Positions 51,677-61,641 of a stretch of 64,000 bases of DNA are shown here, piece after piece. The first letter of the stretch is position 1; every line of letters begins with the position of its first letter. Below the pieces are notes generated by a model. It searched no databases and was not told the origin of the DNA. It saw only the letters and a program-made list of their open reading frames with translations. Source of the stretch: an uncultured Bacteroidia bacterium. Its GTDB lineage: Bacteria > Bacteroidota > Bacteroidia > Bacteroidales > Prolixibacteraceae. The stretch spans positions 22,225 to 86,224 of the forward strand of contig CAIVMQ010000085.1 in NCBI GenBank assembly GCA_903907075.1, in the 5' to 3' direction. A program made the position numbers and the translations under genes.

Positions 51677-52984
51677 ATGAGTATTATTTCCGGTTTTTCA
51701 AAATTTGACAGAAATCAGCGACTCGAATTTATTGAGAAGTTTTCGGAATTGAATAAATCAGACATTCTTCGCTTCAATGATTGTCTCTCATCATATCCAA
51801 ATCAACAGCGACTATACAGCGAAATGATCGAAAATTATATTGGAAATTTTCCTCTTCCAATAGGTGTTGTAACAAACATGGTGATAAATGACGAAATTTT
51901 CATTGTCCCTTTTGTTACAGAAGAGAGCTCGGTTGTGGCGGCAGCTTCAAAATCGGCCAAATACTGGTCTGAACGCGGGGGATTCCGCGCAAGAGTTGAT
52001 TCTATGACAAAAAAAGGGCAGGTACACTTTACCTGGAACGGAAACCCTCAATCCATTCAAAGCTTGTTTCTGCAATTCTCAAATAAATTGTTGGATAGCT
52101 GCAGTGAATTAACCAAAAAAATGAGACAGCGGGGCGGAGGAATTACTTCTATCTTACTCATTGATAAAACCAAAGAGTTATTAAACTATTATCAAATCGA
52201 TGTTTCATTTGAAACAGCAGATGCAATGGGTGCAAATTTTATTAATTCATGTCTGGAAAAGATTGCATCTGTTTTAGTTAATCAATCTGAATTAAATGCG
52301 AATGGTGAAAGAATAGAAATTATCATGTCTATACTTTCAAATTACACCCCCGAATGTAAAGTAAATTGCTGGATTGAATGTCCTATTGAGAATCTTACCG
52401 GATGGAATAATAATTTGACTTATAGTGAATTTGCTACTAAGTTTAAACAATCGGTTGAGATTGCAAATCTGGATATCTCAAGAGCCGTGACTCATAATAA
52501 AGGAATTTTCAATGGTATAGACGCCGTCCTTCTCGCAACGGGTAATGACTACAGAGCCACAGAAGCCGGAGCACATGCATATGCTTCGAGAATTGGTCAA
52601 TATAAAGGCTTAACAACTGTTACTTTAACAGAAAAGATTTTCAAATACGAACTCGAAGTGCCTCTTGCATTAGGTACCATAGGCGGGATTACCCAGATTC
52701 ATCCAATGGTGAAAAACGTAATGGCCATTTTAAAATATCCCGATGCTAAAAAGCTAATGATGATAGCTGCAGCCTCCGGATTAGCAAATAATTTTGCTGC
52801 TATTTCCTCACTAATTACCACGGGAATACAAACTGGACATATGAAAATGCATCTATCAAACATTCTTAATCAATTAAATGCAAGCTCACAAGAACGTGTT
52901 CTTGTGAATTCACATTTTGCAGATAAGACAGTTAGTTTTACTGCTGTTGATGATTTTATTCGATCCATAAGAAGTGAAGAATGA
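51677..52984 (+). CDS. mvaA: Hydroxymethylglutaryl-CoA reductase, class II
   Basis: A 435-residue soluble reductase converting HMG-CoA to mevalonate. Catalytic Glu lies in TEESSVVAAASKS (81-93); catalytic Lys in NKGIFNGIDAV, with the Asp in the same block; TGNDYRATEAGAHAYASRIGQYKGL and the GTIGG motif are also present. The C-terminal HMKMHLSNI carries the catalytic His. There is no membrane anchor, as in class II enzymes of Pseudomonas mevalonii and Gram-positive bacteria. It overlaps the next gene by four bases (ATGA). Its setting in a biosynthetic cluster argues for the synthetic direction. Confidence 0.94.
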   Translation: MSIISGFSKFDRNQRLEFIEKFSELNKSDILRFNDCLSSYPNQQRLYSEMIENYIGNFPLPIGVVTNMVINDEIFIVPFVTEESSVVAAASKSAKYWSERGGFRARVDSMTKKGQVHFTWNGNPQSIQSLFLQFSNKLLDSCSELTKKMRQRGGGITSILLIDKTKELLNYYQIDVSFETADAMGANFINSCLEKIASVLVNQSELNANGERIEIIMSILSNYTPECKVNCWIECPIENLTGWNNNLTYSEFATKFKQSVEIANLDISRAVTHNKGIFNGIDAVLLATGNDYRATEAGAHAYASRIGQYKGLTTVTLTEKIFKYELEVPLALGTIGGITQIHPMVKNVMAILKYPDAKKLMMIAAASGLANNFAAISSLITTGIQTGHMKMHLSNILNQLNASSQERVLVNSHFADKTVSFTAVDDFIRSIRSEE

Positions 52985-53910
52985 ATTTAACTCCCGAAAA
53001 ATCATTTAAGTCACATACCAAATTAATGGTGTCGGGTGAATATGTTGTTCTAAAAGGGGCTTTATCACTTGCATTACCACTTAAATATTCGCAACAAATT
53101 TCAATAAGTGAACATCCAGGATCGCACAGAATAAAATGGAAGTCACTAATTTATAATGAATTATGGTTTAGTGCTACCTTTCTACTTCCCAATTTTGAGG
53201 TTTCAGAGACAAATAATGTTACTATTGCTGAAACACTTTCAACAATACTACAAGCTGCGAAGAGACTTAATCCTAGCTTTCTTCAAGCCTCTTCTGAATA
53301 TACAGTTACATCAGTAATGGATTTTGAGCTTAGCTGGGGAATTGGATCGAGTAGTTGCTTGATTTCAAATATTGCCTTTTGGGCAAATTGTGATCCATTT
53401 AAACTTAACTTTCAAATATTTAATGGTTCAGGATACGATATTGCTTGCTCAAGATCATCTTTTCCAATTATTTATAAAATAAAAGATCAAAATCCTTCTT
53501 TTGAATCGGCCAAATTTAATCCGCCATTTTTCAATTCAATCTACTTCGTTTATCTAAATAGAAAACAGAGTTCAAAGGAGAGTATTTTAAAGCTAGACAA
53601 ATCGAAGATAACCTCGGGTGATATAACTGCAATATCACAGATTACCACTGATTTAATAAAGGCAAACAATTTAGATAGTTTTCAATTATTAATGGAGGAG
53701 CATGAGCAGATAATAGCAAATATCATTAATTCAATTCCAATTAAACTACTAAATTTCAATGACTTTAGAGGATCAATTAAATCTTTAGGGGCATGGGGTG
53801 GCGACTTTATTATGGTAGCCTCATCTGAATCAGAAGAATATATCAGAAACTATTTTAACGCTAAAAATCTTAATACAATCTTTAGATATGATGAACTAGT
53901 TTTAGTTTAA
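52981..53910 (+). CDS. GHMP kinase, probable phosphomevalonate kinase
   Basis: The 309-residue protein belongs to the GHMP kinase superfamily but is divergent. The N-terminal KLMVSGEYVVLKG resembles the SGEYAVLE-type start of phosphomevalonate kinases. The phosphate-binding motif is ELSWGIGSSSCLISN (about 117-131) rather than the usual PxxxGLGSSAA. The NGSGYDIACSRS block (about 148-159) resembles the GSGFDVA motif of phosphomevalonate kinase. The third motif is weak (SLGAWGGDFIM). Given that mevalonate kinase and decarboxylase are adjacent, it probably makes mevalonate 5-diphosphate. It overlaps mvaA by four bases. Confidence 0.75.
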   Translation: MNLTPEKSFKSHTKLMVSGEYVVLKGALSLALPLKYSQQISISEHPGSHRIKWKSLIYNELWFSATFLLPNFEVSETNNVTIAETLSTILQAAKRLNPSFLQASSEYTVTSVMDFELSWGIGSSSCLISNIAFWANCDPFKLNFQIFNGSGYDIACSRSSFPIIYKIKDQNPSFESAKFNPPFFNSIYFVYLNRKQSSKESILKLDKSKITSGDITAISQITTDLIKANNLDSFQLLMEEHEQIIANIINSIPIKLLNFNDFRGSIKSLGAWGGDFIMVASSESEEYIRNYFNAKNLNTIFRYDELVLV

Positions 53911-53992
53911 GTATTATTTTGCTAATAAACTATGCATCAGGTGAATATATTAATCTGTTTACAACAAATAATTAAAGAATAACTAGATAAAG

Positions 53993-55060
53993 ATGAGCGA
54001 AGAAGCAGTAACTATTGGATGGAAGGCCCCTTCGAATATTGCGTTAATCAAATATTGGGGAAAACGGGCAAACCAGATCCCTGAGAATGGTTCCTTAAGT
54101 ATTACACTTGCCAACTCGACAACGACTACCTTTCTAACCTTTAATAAAAAGGAGAAAGAAGATCAATTAATCAGTGTTGAATATTATTTTCATGGGGAAC
54201 GTCAGCTGCAATTTGAAAAGAAGACAGATCTCTTACTGAATCAGTTAAGCTCAGAAATAGGTTTTTTAAAAAACTACAATCTAATATTTAAAAGTGAAAA
54301 TAATTTTCCACATTCAACAGGTATAGCATCTTCAGCATCCTCAATGGCAGCATTAGCCCTTTGTCTGGTAAGCATGGAGGAGATTATTACTCACAATAAA
54401 CTTAACCGCGACGATTTTTTCTGCCGTGCATCTACCATTGCTCGGCTTGGTTCAGGAAGTGCATCCCGTTCTGTATTTGGAGGGCTAGTAAGTTGGGGGC
54501 TTATCCCATCGTTGGAGCAATCAGCCGATGAGTATGCAACTCCATTTATTATTCATTCAACAAGCCGACTAAATACAATAAGAGATATAATACTGATAGT
54601 CAGTGCAAAAGAAAAGTCAGTGTCAAGTACGATGGGGCATTCGTTAATGAATCACCACCCCTACAAGGAGGGGAGGAAAGCTCAGGCGAACGAGAATATG
54701 GTTAAAATAATTGAGGGCATTCGCAAGGATAACTACCAAGCAATTGCTGAAATATCTGAGAATGAAGCACTCTCCTTACATGCGCTGCTTATGACTTCGG
54801 GGTCAGATGGGCTGTTGTTAAAACCAAATACAATTAAAATCATTGAGGAGATAAAATATTTCAGAAAAACTTCCGGACTAGATCTATTTTTTACAATTGA
54901 TGCCGGACCCAATATCCATCTGATCTACTATGACGATCAGCGCAAACAGGTTCTTGCATTTGTTGAGTCAACACTCAGCCAATATTGTGAAGGGGGTAAA
55001 TGGATCGATGATCATATTGGCAATGGGCCCGAACAATTATCACCTGCACTTAGAAACTGA
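53993..55060 (+). CDS. mvaD: Diphosphomevalonate decarboxylase
   Basis: This 355-residue GHMP-fold enzyme makes isopentenyl diphosphate from mevalonate 5-diphosphate. Family motifs are WKAPSNIALIKYWGKRANQIP, SLSITLANSTTT, HSTGIASSASSMAALALCL, ARLGSGSASRSVFGGLVSWG (with the conserved Arg) and TIDAGPNIHLIY with the catalytic Asp. It lies 82 bases after the GHMP kinase gene and is followed one base later by mevalonate kinase. Confidence 0.94.
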   Translation: MSEEAVTIGWKAPSNIALIKYWGKRANQIPENGSLSITLANSTTTTFLTFNKKEKEDQLISVEYYFHGERQLQFEKKTDLLLNQLSSEIGFLKNYNLIFKSENNFPHSTGIASSASSMAALALCLVSMEEIITHNKLNRDDFFCRASTIARLGSGSASRSVFGGLVSWGLIPSLEQSADEYATPFIIHSTSRLNTIRDIILIVSAKEKSVSSTMGHSLMNHHPYKEGRKAQANENMVKIIEGIRKDNYQAIAEISENEALSLHALLMTSGSDGLLLKPNTIKIIEEIKYFRKTSGLDLFFTIDAGPNIHLIYYDDQRKQVLAFVESTLSQYCEGGKWIDDHIGNGPEQLSPALRN

Positions 55061-55061
55061 G

Positions 55062-55970
55062 ATGGATTATCCTGCTAAGGTTATTTTATTTGGCGAGTAT
55101 GGAATGATATTGAATTCCAAGGCATTGGCGATCCCCTATTCAAAATATTCTGGTACCTTTAGAATACCATTAGATTCTGTTAACCAACGAACTACCCGCG
55201 AAATAGAATCGAATATTGCCCTAAATCAATTAAACTCCTTCTTCAAGGAAAACGATAAAAAATTTGATTTTCTCGATATAAGACAATTTCAGCAGGATGT
55301 AATACGTGGATTATATTTTGATTCTTCTATTCCCTCGGGCTCCGGATTAGGAAGTTCTGGAGCACTAACAGCTGCAATCTACAACGATTATCGGTTACAC
55401 AGATCAGGCGAGGAACTTTTCATTGTTAAATCTAAACTTGCAGCCATTGAATCTTGCTTTCATGGAATAAGTTCTGGAATTGACCCTTTGATCTGCTGGT
55501 TAAATAAACCCTTAGTCTTAGAGGATCAAGGTACTATTAATACTCGTATTAACCTATCCCCATTTTTTGAAAATTACACTTTATATCTGATCAATACCAA
55601 TTCAAATGGAAATACAGGGGATTTAGTAAGATACTTTATGGAGTGTTACCTCGATGAAAATTTCAAAAAAAATATCGATTTAGAATATATACCGTTAATA
55701 AATCAAATCATTGATGCCCTTTTAGCCGCTGATTTCACTACTTTTGAGCGTTTATTGAAAAGTTACGCACTATTTCAGTTAACCTATCTGCGTAAAATGA
55801 TTCCTGAAAATATGGTAAATCATTTTAAGTATGGAATAGACAACCATAATTTAAAGATAAAGATCTGTGGATCAGGTGGTGGTGGGTATATGATTGCCAT
55901 TGCCAAAGACCGAAATAAGGCTGAATCTTATTTTTCGTTAAACCATCTTGAATATTCTATTGTTAATTAG
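55062..55970 (+). CDS. mvk: Mevalonate kinase (GHMP family)
   Basis: I start at ATG 55062 (302 residues), one base after the mvaD stop; a longer frame inside mvaD is not real. The motifs are AKVILFGEYGMILNSKALAIP, the GHMP loop PSGSGLGSSGALTA, the substrate/catalytic block ESCFHGISSGIDPLI (with the Asp of SGID) and the C-terminal KICGSGGGGYMIA. This is the standard pattern of mevalonate kinase. It makes mevalonate 5-phosphate, the substrate for the kinase encoded at 52981. Confidence 0.92.
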   Translation: MDYPAKVILFGEYGMILNSKALAIPYSKYSGTFRIPLDSVNQRTTREIESNIALNQLNSFFKENDKKFDFLDIRQFQQDVIRGLYFDSSIPSGSGLGSSGALTAAIYNDYRLHRSGEELFIVKSKLAAIESCFHGISSGIDPLICWLNKPLVLEDQGTINTRINLSPFFENYTLYLINTNSNGNTGDLVRYFMECYLDENFKKNIDLEYIPLINQIIDALLAADFTTFERLLKSYALFQLTYLRKMIPENMVNHFKYGIDNHNLKIKICGSGGGGYMIAIAKDRNKAESYFSLNHLEYSIVN

Positions 55971-56003
55971 ATTTTAATCTTTATTGAAATACACTTATTT
56001 GGT

Positions 56004-56858
56004 ATGGCTACAATGACCCGAAGACTTCCTGATTGGATGAAAACCCCGCTTCCTTCGGGAAAAGAATATATTGCGTTAAAGAATTTGGCGGCTAACCAGC
56101 AATTAAATACTATTTGTGTTAGTGGTAACTGTCCGAATAAAGCAGAATGTTGGGGAGCCTCAACAGCAAGCTTTATGATATTGGGTGAAAAATGTACCCG
56201 AAACTGTCGGTTTTGCGATGTGAAGAATATGATTCCTGATGCCGTTGACTGGGAAGAGCCTCTTCGTTTAGCTGAAACAATAAAAACATTAAAAATCAAG
56301 CATTGTGTGATTACTTCTGTCACACGGGATGATCTTGAGGATGGTGGAGCTGCACTATGGGCTTTAACAATAAAGACGGTTAAGGAGATCAATCCGGGTA
56401 CCACTATGGAAACGTTAATTCCTGATTTTTATGCCAACAAGGAGTTAATAAAGCTAGTTATTAATGCTCAACCTGAAGTAATCTCTCATAATATGGAAAC
56501 AGTAAGAAGACTTACACCCAAAGTAAGGGATGTTGCCAGATATGATAGAAGTCTTAAAGTGATAGAAATCATTGCCGAATCAGGTATTGTGCCAAAATCC
56601 GGAATCATGGTAGGTCTAGGTGAATCGGAACAGGAAGTATTCGAAACTATGGATGATCTTTTAAAAGCAGGATGCAAGGTATTGACGATTGGTCAGTACC
56701 TTCAGCCCACTGCACATCATCTTAAGATTGAGGAGTTTATTAAACCTGAGATATTTATTAAATACCGTGAAGCGGCGCTTGAGAAAGGGTTTAGCATGGT
56801 TGAAAGCAGCCCATTAGTCCGTTCTTCTTACCGTGCAGAACGACATGTTCACGCGTAG
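56004..56858 (+). CDS. lipA: Lipoyl synthase
   Basis: A 284-residue radical SAM enzyme that inserts sulphur into octanoyl-lipoyl domains. It has the auxiliary cluster cysteines (38, 43, 49: CVSGNCPNKAECWG) and the radical SAM motif CTRNCRFC (64, 68, 71). The C-terminal ESSPLVRSSY contains the Ser ligand of the auxiliary cluster. It is needed for the lipoylated E2 of 2-oxoacid dehydrogenases, including the one whose E1 lies at 42463. It follows the mevalonate block by 33 bases and leads into a flavin reductase 11 bases later. Confidence 0.95.
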   Translation: MATMTRRLPDWMKTPLPSGKEYIALKNLAANQQLNTICVSGNCPNKAECWGASTASFMILGEKCTRNCRFCDVKNMIPDAVDWEEPLRLAETIKTLKIKHCVITSVTRDDLEDGGAALWALTIKTVKEINPGTTMETLIPDFYANKELIKLVINAQPEVISHNMETVRRLTPKVRDVARYDRSLKVIEIIAESGIVPKSGIMVGLGESEQEVFETMDDLLKAGCKVLTIGQYLQPTAHHLKIEEFIKPEIFIKYREAALEKGFSMVESSPLVRSSYRAERHVHA

Positions 56859-56869
56859 CCTTAAAATAA

Positions 56870-57526
56870 ATGAAAAACACAACACGTAGCAAAGTATTGG
56901 ATATTAGAAACATAACTAATTCAACCTATGTTCTAAGACTTGAAAAAAATGAGTTTCAGTTTAAAGCTGGTCAATATCTGGTTCTTGATATCCCCGGAAA
57001 ATTTAAAGCCCGAGAATATTCAATCTATAATTCGGAAAATACCCCTTATCTTGATCTTCTGATTAAGGAGGTTAATGGAGGTGAAGTATCAATCGAGCTA
57101 AAACACTTAAAAATCGGAACCGATGTTGAGATAACGGGACCATACGGTTTTTTTGTCCTACGAGATACGCCAAAACTGGAAGAAATAAAGTATACATTTA
57201 TTGCAACAGGTACTGGAATATCCCCCTTTCACAGCATTATTTTATCGAATCCAAATCTTAATTATCAGATTATTCACGGCGTTAAAACAAGTGATGAGGC
57301 CTATGATCGCAGTGATTATTTATCTGATCGTTATACCCTGTGTACAACACGTGATGAGGGAGGAGACTTTTATGGCCGTGTAACACACTATTTGCAGCAA
57401 ATGGAGATCCTAAAAGATTCCGTTTATTATATTTGTGGAAATTCAGAAATGGTTAATGAAGTAACTGAGATTCTCGAACAAAATGGGATAACCTCTAAAA
57501 ATATCCGAACTGAAATATTCTTTTAA
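56870..57526 (+). CDS. FAD/NAD(P)-binding oxidoreductase, ferredoxin-NADP reductase-like
   Basis: This 218-residue protein resembles compact ferredoxin/flavodoxin-NADP reductases. It has FAD-binding AREYSIYNSE, GPYGFFVL, the NAD(P)-binding ATGTGISPFHSI (about 114-125) and the terminal YYICGNSEMVNEVTEIL and IRTEIFF. It lies 11 bases downstream of lipA. A tempting idea is that it feeds electrons to lipoyl synthase or another redox partner, but no ferredoxin gene is next to it. A small cysteine-rich gene follows 20 bases later. Confidence 0.88.
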   Translation: MKNTTRSKVLDIRNITNSTYVLRLEKNEFQFKAGQYLVLDIPGKFKAREYSIYNSENTPYLDLLIKEVNGGEVSIELKHLKIGTDVEITGPYGFFVLRDTPKLEEIKYTFIATGTGISPFHSIILSNPNLNYQIIHGVKTSDEAYDRSDYLSDRYTLCTTRDEGGDFYGRVTHYLQQMEILKDSVYYICGNSEMVNEVTEILEQNGITSKNIRTEIFF

Positions 57527-57546
57527 GTAGTTTTAGTTTTAAAGAT

Positions 57547-57723
57547 ATGGATGCTAAATACACCCCCACCGATTGTGCTCGCTGCAATAAACTTCATATC
57601 TGTACCGGTACACCTTTGTGTAAGTGCTATGAAATCCCTGTTTCTGCTGAACTTCTTGAATATATTGCGGACCATTTTGAAACATGCCTCTGCCCTATTT
57701 GCATCGAAGAGTTGAAAAAATAA
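57547..57723 (+). CDS. Small cysteine-rich CWC-type protein
   Basis: A 58-residue frame starting at ATG 57547 and ending TAA 57723. It has eight cysteines: CARC (10, 13), Cys19, CKC (25, 27), CLCPIC (47, 49, 52). The pattern resembles the cysteine-rich CWC family (PF14375): CxxC, then CxGxxxCxC, then CLCxxC. It probably binds metal. It follows the reductase by 20 bases on the same strand and is followed by a terminator, so it is likely the last gene of this transcript. Function unknown. Confidence 0.7.
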   Translation: MDAKYTPTDCARCNKLHICTGTPLCKCYEIPVSAELLEYIADHFETCLCPICIEELKK

Positions 57724-57864
57724 GTACTTATTAAATAGTGCGAATTCGTTATAATCAAAACATATTGCGCTATATCCATTGTAGGTAAAATCAATAAATT
57801 CAAAACCTTTACTTAGACTTATAATTGAATAGGTAGAAATATAAGGTCAGGAGTAAAACCCAAA

Positions 57865-57896
57865 AAAAAGCTACTCCAATTATGGAGCAGCTTTTT
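57865..57896. terminator. Terminator between the CWC gene and yidC
   Basis: AAAAAGCT-A-CTCC pairs with GGAG-C-AGCTTTTT around a six-base loop, with A and T runs on both sides. It can act for the plus-strand lipA group and for the minus-strand yidC. Confidence 0.78.
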
Positions 57897-57917
57897 CGAA
57901 TAAGATAATTAATCCTT

Positions 57918-59858
57918 TTATTTTCTCTTTTGTGGCACGTTACGTTGTTTCGACATCTCTTCAAGTCTTGCCTGAAACTTTGATTTTACAACCGGCATCT
58001 TTTGTTTAGCCTTTAATTGTGCATGTATTTCATCTTCATTAACTAACTTCTTGAATATAAACATCTGAACAAATGTAAATACCAATGACAAGAAGTAATA
58101 TAAACTCAAACCTGAGGCATAACTGTTAAAGATAAACAAAAACATTACAGGCATTAAATACATCATTGTTTTCATTCCAGGCATTTGTTGAGTACCTGCA
58201 GAACTCATTTCATTATTATACTTCACATAAAGTATATTGGTAACTGTCATAAGCAAGCAAAAAAGGCTCACATGGCTTCCGTACCAAGGGATTTCAAATG
58301 GAAGGGTCATAATTGAATCGTAGGCAGAGAGGTCATGAGCCCAAAGGAAACTTTGTTGCCTTAATTCAATCGAGATTGGAAAGAAATAAAACATGGCAAC
58401 CAAGATAGGCATCTGAAAGAGCATCGGTAAACATCCACCCATGGGATTTACACCTGCCTTTTTATATAAAGCCATAACTGCTTGTTGTGATTCCATCTTC
58501 TTATCATCGCCAAATTTCTTTTGAATCTCCTCAATTTCAGGTTTAAGTAACCTCATCTTAGCCTGTGAGATATAAGATTTATAGGTAAACGGAGCAACAA
58601 TAAGTTTAACATATATTGTTAACAATAAGATGATTAACCCAAAGTTACCGGTATACCTGCGAAGAAAGTCAAATGCCGGAATAATAATGTATTTGTTTAC
58701 CCATCCGATAACTGTCCATCCTAGCGATAGTTCTTCTTCCAGGTTAACTTTATATTGTTTTAGGGTATTGTATTGATTTGGACCGAAAAAGAATTTGGCA
58801 GAAAATGTTTCGCTACCTGAATTATCTAATGGAATAGTTAGATCAGCATTCATGTCCGATACAAAGGATAGGTCCTTATTCCTTGTTTTAGTAGTAATCT
58901 GACCATTCAAGAATGGCTTATCAGCAATTAGTGCAGAAGAGAAGAAAAGTGTTTTAAAACTTATCCATTCAACCTTAGTTGTTAGGGCTTTAGTCTCCGA
59001 CTTGGTAGGTGCAATTTTATCTACTTCATCCTGGAAATATTTAAAATAGGCCGTAGCATAATTATCTTCGCCAAACTTAGAGACCTTTTCCTGCCTTGGC
59101 AACTCCATACTCCAGGCGAAGTTGATATAGTTTGAATTGGCTCCAATTACGTTTTTAAGCCCTTTGGTATGGATATCGAATCCAACGATGAATGAATTAT
59201 GTTTAAGGGTATAAGTATATTCAACTGAGACTTCGTTACTGGCCTCAAGGCGCATTGAGAGTGATTTAGCCCCTTGATCTCCACTGACATTAAATTTCTC
59301 ACGCCCCTCTTTTCCAACAGAAACAGGTGCTCCAGAAACCTTTAATAAAGTATCTGCAGTATTTGGAACGAAAAAAAACTGATCAGTTTGAATACTTTTA
59401 TTTTGTGAAAAGAAATTAAGTCCAAATTTATTTTTATCCCCTTCAAAAAGCACAAGTGGTTCACCATTAGCTCTCTTATAGCCTTTTAATTCAACAGAAT
59501 ATATCTTACCCCCTTTATTAGAAATTCTGATTTTCATCAGATTATTTTCCAATGAGATAAAATGCTCGGTCCCTTTTGAAGCTTCTGAAAAGATCCCATA
59601 AAGGCTTTTAAGGTCACTGTTAACCTGAGCTTTTCCTGAACTATCTGTCACAGCGCTACTATTTTTTGATAGAAGAGCTGTTGCCGTCTCCTTTGCTTTA
59701 AGCTCAGCCTGACGGGTATTTTCAGCATCTACCTGAATCAGTGAATCACGTTGATGTCTTGCGGCTTCGATCTCACTATCCGATTGTTTATTGAAGTAAC
59801 TAAAAGTTACGAGAATTAGAAAAATCAGGGAAAGACCTGTAATTGTATTTTTATCCAT
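57918..59858 (-). CDS. yidC: Membrane protein insertase YidC
   Basis: A 646-residue inner-membrane insertase. An N-terminal membrane segment (about 5-24), a large periplasmic domain of about 330 residues, and a C-terminal conserved region (about 385-620) with KLIVAPFTYKSYISQAKMR, LYKKAGVNPMGGCLPMLFQMPILVAMFYFFP and the final SGLSLYYFLSLVF. The C-terminal tail is basic (KQRNVPQKRK), helping ribosome binding. It is 22 bases downstream of pyrG on the same strand, so likely co-transcribed. It inserts membrane proteins with or without SecYEG. Confidence 0.95.
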   Translation of the reverse strand: MDKNTITGLSLIFLILVTFSYFNKQSDSEIEAARHQRDSLIQVDAENTRQAELKAKETATALLSKNSSAVTDSSGKAQVNSDLKSLYGIFSEASKGTEHFISLENNLMKIRISNKGGKIYSVELKGYKRANGEPLVLFEGDKNKFGLNFFSQNKSIQTDQFFFVPNTADTLLKVSGAPVSVGKEGREKFNVSGDQGAKSLSMRLEASNEVSVEYTYTLKHNSFIVGFDIHTKGLKNVIGANSNYINFAWSMELPRQEKVSKFGEDNYATAYFKYFQDEVDKIAPTKSETKALTTKVEWISFKTLFFSSALIADKPFLNGQITTKTRNKDLSFVSDMNADLTIPLDNSGSETFSAKFFFGPNQYNTLKQYKVNLEEELSLGWTVIGWVNKYIIIPAFDFLRRYTGNFGLIILLLTIYVKLIVAPFTYKSYISQAKMRLLKPEIEEIQKKFGDDKKMESQQAVMALYKKAGVNPMGGCLPMLFQMPILVAMFYFFPISIELRQQSFLWAHDLSAYDSIMTLPFEIPWYGSHVSLFCLLMTVTNILYVKYNNEMSSAGTQQMPGMKTMMYLMPVMFLFIFNSYASGLSLYYFLSLVFTFVQMFIFKKLVNEDEIHAQLKAKQKMPVVKSKFQARLEEMSKQRNVPQKRK

Positions 59859-59880
59859 AAATTTTTATGATCGTATTATT

Positions 59881-61500
<1,620 letters not shown>

Positions 61501-61520
61501 TTATCTATTTTATAAGTTTG

Positions 61521-61527
61521 CAAAGTA
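61521..61527 (-). promoter_or_regulatory. Possible -7 box for pyrG-yidC
   Basis: On the minus strand the sequence TACTTTG, part of TAnnTTTG, lies 33 bases before the pyrG start. No clear TTG is at the normal spacing. Confidence 0.35.
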
Positions 61528-61590
61528 ACGAATAATAATAATGGGAAACCCCTTAACAACGTATTAAAATTCGGTTAAATATATGGAATG

Positions 61591-61621
61591 AAAAACCCGT
61601 TCCATTTGGCAGGAACGGGTT
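61591..61621 (-). terminator. Rho-independent terminator after the DUF349 gene
   Basis: AACCCGTTCC and GGAACGGGTT form a perfect 10-bp stem with an eight-base loop. On the minus strand it is followed by five T, 20 bases after the stop of the DUF349 gene. Confidence 0.85.
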
Positions 61622-61641
61622 ATATCATGATCCTTATAGAA

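Noticed and set aside
54930..55061. An upstream extension of the mevalonate kinase frame into mvaD
   Set aside because: The extension overlaps the mvaD coding end and has no kinase motifs; ATG 55062 gives a normal N-terminus.
55967..56404. A 145-codon minus-strand frame over lipA
   Set aside because: It is antisense to the conserved cysteine motifs of lipA and shows no family resemblance.
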